Below, piece after piece: positions 5,474 to 5,605 of a DNA stretch of 5,605 nt (position 1 is the first letter of the stretch; the number at the start of each line of letters is the position of its first letter). This DNA is from GCA-003244245 sp035606945 (GTDB taxonomy: Bacteria; Actinomycetota; Actinomycetes; Mycobacteriales; Pseudonocardiaceae). The stretch covers positions 1-5,605 of the forward strand of contig DATNDR010000102.1 in assembly GCA_035606945.1 (NCBI GenBank). The letters run 5' to 3'. The position numbers and the translations under genes were made by a program. Under the pieces are notes generated by a model that was given only the letters and a program-made list of their open reading frames with translations, was not told the DNA's origin and did no database searches.

Positions 5474-5605
5474 CGACGCAGCGGACTCGGCATTGGAGGC
5501 GACGACCGTGCTACCGCAGCAATGGCTGGTATCTTCGGGTGTCAGCTCACCAAGGGCAACGGGTCGGTATGACAGTGCTCAACACGGCAAGTCAGCACGC
5601 GGCAT
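5406..5605 (+). CDS. Partial open frame running off the window end
   Basis: After a TAG at 5403-5405 this frame has no stop to base 5605, and it has an ATG at 5442. It reads MGGYAFVGLDDDAADSALEA and continues with a Ser/Ala/Gly-rich stretch. No motif is recognised and codon use is only mildly GC-biased. It overlaps the zinc-ribbon frame. Losing one G from 5444-5449 would fuse the two into one longer product, so it may be the rest of that gene. By itself the evidence is weak. Confidence 0.18.
5408..5424. other. Short perfect hairpin, 6-bp stem
   Basis: CAGTCC (5408-5413) pairs perfectly with GGACTG (5419-5424) around a 5-base loop. No T-tract follows, so it is not an intrinsic terminator. It overlaps the second cysteine knuckle of the zinc-ribbon frame and may reflect coding constraint or chance. 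Confidence 0.3.

Larger units (their letters stand above)
5007..5605. other. Lower-GC 3' flank without a confident gene
   Basis: About 600 bases after the main gene, clearly poorer in GC than the gene (5101-5160 is 55% GC, against about 72% at 2341-2400). Stops occur in every frame except the one open at the right edge. I see no tRNA, rRNA, transposase, CRISPR array or hairpin-plus-T-tract terminator. The only candidates are the weak frames and hairpin listed separately. It could be intergenic sequence, a degraded gene or acquired DNA. Confidence 0.5.

Overview
The window is high-GC bacterial DNA dominated by one gene. That gene is about 65-70% GC and encodes a kinase/STAND/WD40 giant of a type I associate with Actinobacteria (Streptomyces, Frankia, Nocardia, Mycobacterium and relatives). 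The composition, the actinobacterial-type Ser/Thr kinase and the closing 'LC...LT.A.W..Y.P...Y...CP' tail all point to that phylum. I cannot name the genus.

Layout. Positions 1-524 are a leader and intergenic region. It holds one doubtful minus-strand reading frame (62-331), an AT-richer stretch (about 330-520) and a plausible Shine-Dalgarno sequence. Positions 525-5006 (+) encode a single 1493-residue protein. In order it has a Hanks-type protein kinase (about residues 13-274), a short Pro-rich linker, a nSTAND1-type P-loop NTPase with winged-helix-like region (about 296-703), a basic stretch and one transmembrane helix (about 782-802), a conserved pre-repeat segment (about 803-866), fourteen WD40 repeats (867-1456) and a 37-residue tail with two cysteines. 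Positions 5007-5605 are lower in GC and contain no confident gene. They hold a weak 84-codon frame behind a good GGAGG, a short frame with a zinc-ribbon-like pair of CxxCG knuckles, and an overlapping frame open to the window end that could be its continuation across a run of six G.

How it may work. The order effector-like kinase, signalling NTPase, WD40 sensor mirrors Apaf-1 and NLR-type switches. Fourteen repeats suit two seven-bladed propellers. The basic stretch before the helix suggests kinase and NTPase inside the cell and propellers outside. The cysteine distribution agrees: all eight cysteines of the N-terminal part precede the helix, and the only two after it are in the tail. The propeller would then sense an external or envelope signal, the NTPase would gate the switch, and the kinase would phosphorylate cytosolic targets. 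The alternative is a conflict/immunity sensor of the STAND class. The most unusual details are HRDVAPGN in place of HRDxKxxN in the kinase catalytic loop, and near-identical WD40 repeats that vary at only a few positions.
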